From NCBI GenBank assembly GCA_964540925.1, contig CAZIOR010000026.1, positions 1 to 8,772 of the forward strand: a stretch of DNA of 8,772 nucleotides. The letters run 5' to 3'. Source of the DNA: CAZFRF01 sp964540925. GTDB lineage: Bacteria > Patescibacteriota > Microgenomatia > Levybacterales > UBA12049. The notes beneath the pieces were generated by a model, which saw only the letters and a list, made by a program, of their open reading frames with translations, had not been told where the DNA came from and searched no databases. Below, in pieces: positions 5,699-8,772 of this stretch (the first letter of the stretch is position 1; each line of letters starts with the position of its first letter). The position numbers and the translations under genes were made by a program.

Positions 5699-8068
5699 AT
5701 GGCCGAACAAGGACTCTCATCGCAAGAAGCCTCATCGCGACTACAACAATACGGTAAAAATGAAATTAACATAAAATCTCAATTTAATGCCTTAACTATT
5801 TTTGTTTCTCAATTTCCCACTTTTATAAATGGCATCTTATTAGCAGGAGCAATCTTTTCTTTAATAATTAGAAACTATATTGATTCAATATTAGTTTTTG
5901 CCATTATGATACTTAGTTCTGTTTTTGGTTTTATTCAGGAATATAATGCAGAAAAATCTCTAGAAAAACTAAAAAGCTACATCAAACCCCAATCAAGAGT
6001 ACTTAGAGATGGCAAGGAAATTGAAATATCTAGCTTTGAGATTGTTCCCGGAGATATTGTCATCTTAAATGAAGGAGATCAGGTGCCAGCAGATGGCAAG
6101 ATTTTAAATTCAAATCATCTAGAAATTGATGAATCAATCCTTACAGGTGAATCCTTACCCGTAAGTAAGAATAATCAAGACATTGCTTTTTCAGGAACAA
6201 CAGTTTCTAAGGGTAAATCTCAACTTTTAGTAGAAAAAACAGGAATGGATACTCGTTTTGGGCAAGTTGCCAAAACTCTTTCTTCCATTGAAACAGACAA
6301 AACACCTTTACAGAAAAATTTATCTCAATTAGGAAAAATCATCTCTGTTTTTGCGATTATCTTTTCGTTTTCACTAATTCCAATTGGTTTAAGTCAAAAT
6401 CGAGACTTAATTCATCTAATTCTTTTGTCAATAAGCGCGGCTGTTTCTGCAATCCCAGAAGGTTTGCCAGCTGTTATAACTATTGCTCTTGCTTTAGGAA
6501 CGAATAGAATGGCAAAGAAAAATGCCATAGTTAGAAAAATGTCCTCTGTTGAGACCCTAGGAGCTGTTCAGGTGATTTTGTCAGACAAAACAGGAACTAT
6601 TACTCAAAATAAAATGAGCGTTAAAGATTTTTGGGTAAGAAAAAAAGAAAAGCTTAAGTATCTTTACATGGCAGGCGTAATTGGCAATACAGCTTCCTTA
6701 GTTCAAAAAAATGAAATTGATAAATTTGATGTCATTGGAGATAAAACTGATGGATCAATCCTCTATTGGATTAAAAAACAAGTTAATGATTTAAAAACCT
6801 TAACCGACGATGGAGTTGTTACTGATGAATTCTTATTCGATCCAGAAACAAAATTAATTACAAGTATTTTTGAAGAAAATGGTAAAAGATATATTTTTGT
6901 AAGAGGTGCACCTGAAAAAGTATTACAAATAAGTAATCTTTCAGAAACAGAAAAGTTAGATATAGAGAATAAATTTAATGATCAAGCAAAAAATGGCTTA
7001 AGAGTTATTGGTTTTGGTTATAAAGAATTAAATGATAAAACGACTAAAGACAGAAAATATTTAGAAAAAGAAATAGAGTTCTTAGGTTTTGTTGGAATTT
7101 ATGATCCACCAAGAGAAGAAGCACGCAAAGCAATTATGGATGCAAAAGCTGCAGGAATTAAAACAATAATGGTAACTGGTGATAATGAATTAACTGCATT
7201 AACTATTGCCAAAGAAGTAGGATTGATAGAAGAAAATGAAAATGTTGTTACAGGCGCAGAGCTAGATAAAATGTCTGATGAAGAACTTAAAAAAATTATC
7301 TTACATACAACTATTTTTGCCAGAACAAAACCTGAAGATAAATTAAGATTGGTTATTGCATTCAAAAGCTTAGGATTTGTGGTTGGCGTTACTGGAGATG
7401 GTGTAAATGATACTCTTGCGCTTAAAAAAGCAGACGTTGGAATTGCAATGGGAGAATCAGGCACAGATGTTGCCAAAGAAGCATCTGATATTGTTCTTTT
7501 TGATGATAATTATTCGACTCTAGTCAAAGCAATTCTAGAAGGAAGAACAATATATAATAATATATTGAAGGCAATCACCTATCTTTTATCTACTAATCTC
7601 TCAGAAATCTGTTTAATCTTTTTTGCAGCATTACTTAAAATGCCAGACCCACTACTTCCTACTCAAATCTTGTGGATAAATTTAATTACAGATGGCCTTC
7701 CTGCTTTAGCGCTTGCAAGCGACAATAGAAATAATAGCGTATTAAAAGAAAAACCAAGAGATCCAAAACAAGGAATCCTAACTCTTCCTAGATTATCATT
7801 AATAGCTTCTATTGGACTTACTCTTTCAGTAGCGCTAATTATTATCTTTGCTTTTCTTCTAAATACATACAGTCAGCAAGCAGCTAAAACTATAATTTTT
7901 AATCTTTTAATTTTTTCTCATCTTATTCTTGCATTTTTAGTTAGAGGCAGAGCTGTATTTAAAATAAATAAACTACTGATTCTAAGTTTTGTATTAACAA
8001 TAATCTTACAATTTGTTATAACAACAACATCGCCATTAAAAGAAATATTTAAATTAGGATTTAATTAA
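5699..8068 (+). CDS. P2-type cation-transporting ATPase, Ca2+-ATPase-like
   Basis: This membrane pump exports cations, probably Ca2+, using ATP. The 789 aa contain, in order: M1-M2 (about 33-80), the actuator loop with TGES (149-152), M4 with PEGLP (253-257, Glu254), the phosphorylation motif DKTGT (296-300, Asp296), the nucleotide-domain motif RGAPE (402-406, Arg in place of the usual Lys), TGDN (493-496), and the hinge TGDGVND (565-571). M5 follows with Asn633 and Glu636 (STNLSEI), M6 with NLITDGLP (661-668), then M7-M10. Glu254, Asn633, Glu636, Asn661, Thr664 and Asp665 match the Ca2+ ligands of SERCA. In M8, however, His741 stands where SERCA has Glu908. A longer frame from ATG 5663 would add 12 residues (MEIIIKFLYNKY), but its AAGGA is only 3 nt from that ATG and promoter-like boxes lie after it, so I prefer 5699. 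It is divergent from the nuclease gene and followed by a membrane protein 12 nt later. Confidence 0.93.
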   Translation: MAEQGLSSQEASSRLQQYGKNEINIKSQFNALTIFVSQFPTFINGILLAGAIFSLIIRNYIDSILVFAIMILSSVFGFIQEYNAEKSLEKLKSYIKPQSRVLRDGKEIEISSFEIVPGDIVILNEGDQVPADGKILNSNHLEIDESILTGESLPVSKNNQDIAFSGTTVSKGKSQLLVEKTGMDTRFGQVAKTLSSIETDKTPLQKNLSQLGKIISVFAIIFSFSLIPIGLSQNRDLIHLILLSISAAVSAIPEGLPAVITIALALGTNRMAKKNAIVRKMSSVETLGAVQVILSDKTGTITQNKMSVKDFWVRKKEKLKYLYMAGVIGNTASLVQKNEIDKFDVIGDKTDGSILYWIKKQVNDLKTLTDDGVVTDEFLFDPETKLITSIFEENGKRYIFVRGAPEKVLQISNLSETEKLDIENKFNDQAKNGLRVIGFGYKELNDKTTKDRKYLEKEIEFLGFVGIYDPPREEARKAIMDAKAAGIKTIMVTGDNELTALTIAKEVGLIEENENVVTGAELDKMSDEELKKIILHTTIFARTKPEDKLRLVIAFKSLGFVVGVTGDGVNDTLALKKADVGIAMGESGTDVAKEASDIVLFDDNYSTLVKAILEGRTIYNNILKAITYLLSTNLSEICLIFFAALLKMPDPLLPTQILWINLITDGLPALALASDNRNNSVLKEKPRDPKQGILTLPRLSLIASIGLTLSVALIIIFAFLLNTYSQQAAKTIIFNLLIFSHLILAFLVRGRAVFKINKLLILSFVLTIILQFVITTTSPLKEIFKLGFN

Positions 8069-8080
8069 CTCGCTATTGAA

Positions 8081-8638
8081 ATGATTAGACAATATTTAAA
8101 GTATAAAAACATTCTTATATTTTTAATTTCATTAATATTTGCTATTTTTCTTTCTAAACAAGAAGCTTTTCATAGTTTTCTATTAAATTTGGGATCACTT
8201 GGATACATAGGTGCTTTTTTTGGTGGAATGCTTTTTGTATCTACATTTACTGTTTCAGCAGGAGCAGTATTATTATTGGTTTTAGCTGAAAGATTATCGC
8301 CTGTTGAGATTGGAGTATTTGCAGGAATTGGAGCAGTGGTAAGTGATTTTACAATCTTTAGATTTGTTAAAAACGATTTATTATATGAGCTGGAAGATAT
8401 ATATAAACGTTTTGATCAAAAAGAACATTTGAAGCATGTTATGCATTCAAAATATTTCGCATGGAGCCTTCCTGTTATAGGTGCAATCATTATTGCCTCA
8501 CCCTTACCAGATGAAATCGGAGTAAGTCTTTTAGGATTATCGAAAATGAAAAGTTATAAATTTATAATAATCTCCTTTTTACTAAACAGTATTGGAATAT
8601 TTTTAATAATTTCAGCTTCTTTGGTGATAAAACCTTAA
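8081..8638 (+). CDS. small multipass membrane protein, possibly VTT/DedA-like
   Basis: The 185-aa protein has about five or six hydrophobic segments (roughly 9-26, 40-57, 59-70, 76-94, 127-150 and 158-181), with a charged, probably cytoplasmic loop at 95-125 (KNDLLYELEDIYKRFDQKEHLKH). The sequence SPLPDEIGVSLLGLSKMKSYKF (140-161) recalls the helical hairpin and loop pattern of the VTT (DedA/SNARE-associated) family of membrane transport proteins, but the match is weak and the protein is somewhat short. It begins 12 nt after the ATPase stop, with no Shine-Dalgarno or convincing separate promoter, so co-transcription with the pump is likely. A role in ion or lipid handling next to the pump is inference from context. 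Confidence 0.75.
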   Translation: MIRQYLKYKNILIFLISLIFAIFLSKQEAFHSFLLNLGSLGYIGAFFGGMLFVSTFTVSAGAVLLLVLAERLSPVEIGVFAGIGAVVSDFTIFRFVKNDLLYELEDIYKRFDQKEHLKHVMHSKYFAWSLPVIGAIIIASPLPDEIGVSLLGLSKMKSYKFIIISFLLNSIGIFLIISASLVIKP

Positions 8639-8729
8639 ATATTTATGTCTTAGAAATGCGGGAATACGCAAGATAGCTTCATGATTTTCTAAAAACCTAA
8701 GTAAAATATAGACTTTTTAAAGAAAATAA

Positions 8730-8771
8730 TCAAGAATTTATTAATGCAGCTTTATAGCCAGTGTTTTTAAT
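8730..8771 (-). CDS. possible C-terminal end of a minus-strand gene entering from the right
   Basis: Reading leftward from the right edge, one frame is open for 13 codons (IKNTGYKAALINS) and stops at TGA 8732-8730. The stretch is too short to assign. The same frame continues past the stop with segments faintly like the end of a family 2 glycosyltransferase but broken by further stops, so this may be either a true gene end or the start of a decayed one. The other minus frames carry stops here. The 134-nt tail after 8638 otherwise holds no clear terminator, RNA or gene. Confidence 0.2.
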   Translation of the reverse strand: MKNTGYKAALINS

Positions 8772-8772
8772 G

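Noticed and set aside
5563..5772. 69-aa minus-strand frame spanning the divergent region
   Set aside because: It overlaps the start of both the nuclease and the ATPase genes and lacks a start signal.
7099..7476. 125-aa minus-strand frame inside the ATPase
   Set aside because: It lies opposite the most conserved catalytic part of the pump; its Ser-rich translation is typical of an antisense shadow.
8709..8722. CTTTTTAAAG inverted repeat after the last gene as a terminator
   Set aside because: The palindrome is short, AT-only in its centre, and not followed by a T-run.

Overview
The window is AT-rich, densely packed bacterial DNA with a scaffold gap of exactly 100 N (4160-4259). The style suggests a Candidate Phyla Radiation (Patescibacteria) genome, perhaps Microgenomates-like. 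The reasons are a GT39-type membrane glycosyltransferase with the TDE...GxD...LP...GD..P N-terminal pattern I associate with that group, a membrane-anchored cytochrome b5 domain, Lys- and Ile-rich proteins, almost no Shine-Dalgarno sequences, and tiny intergenic spaces. This placement is inference; no phylogenetic marker is complete here. The standard bacterial code fits: the dus gene ends at TGA, the other genes at TAA.

Left block (1-2059, minus strand). A 136-aa protein of unknown function, a tRNA-dihydrouridine synthase (dus) and a 175-aa protein of unknown function are read leftward in that order, and a strong intrinsic terminator (17-40) follows. Each of the three has a recognisable sigma70-type -10 box ending only 8-10 nt before its start codon, which implies very short or absent mRNA leaders. 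The first 13 bases equal the usual 3' end of 16S rRNA (anti-Shine-Dalgarno region). They are either the tail of a 16S gene on the plus strand or a perfect Shine-Dalgarno for a minus-strand gene outside the window.

Middle block (2150-5611). A GT39-like glycosyltransferase runs rightward and meets, tail to tail with 2 nt between stops, a membrane-anchored cytochrome b5-like protein. Across the N gap lies a multidomain nuclease: a DnaQ-type DEDDh exonuclease, then a GIY-YIG nuclease, then a UvrC-like four-cysteine cluster. The gap removes its C-terminus.

Right block (5699-8772). A P2-type, Ca2+-ATPase-like cation pump is followed 12 nt later by a small multipass membrane protein with weak resemblance to the VTT/DedA family. 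They probably form an operon. The last 134 nt hold no convincing gene, though a minus-strand coding sequence may end at about 8730.

No CRISPR array, insertion sequence, tRNA or obvious defence system was seen. The points most worth a second look are the recurrent leaderless promoter geometry, the nuclease fusion, the ATPase/membrane-protein pair with a His in place of the usual M8 residue, and two Arg-rich unknown proteins flanking dus.
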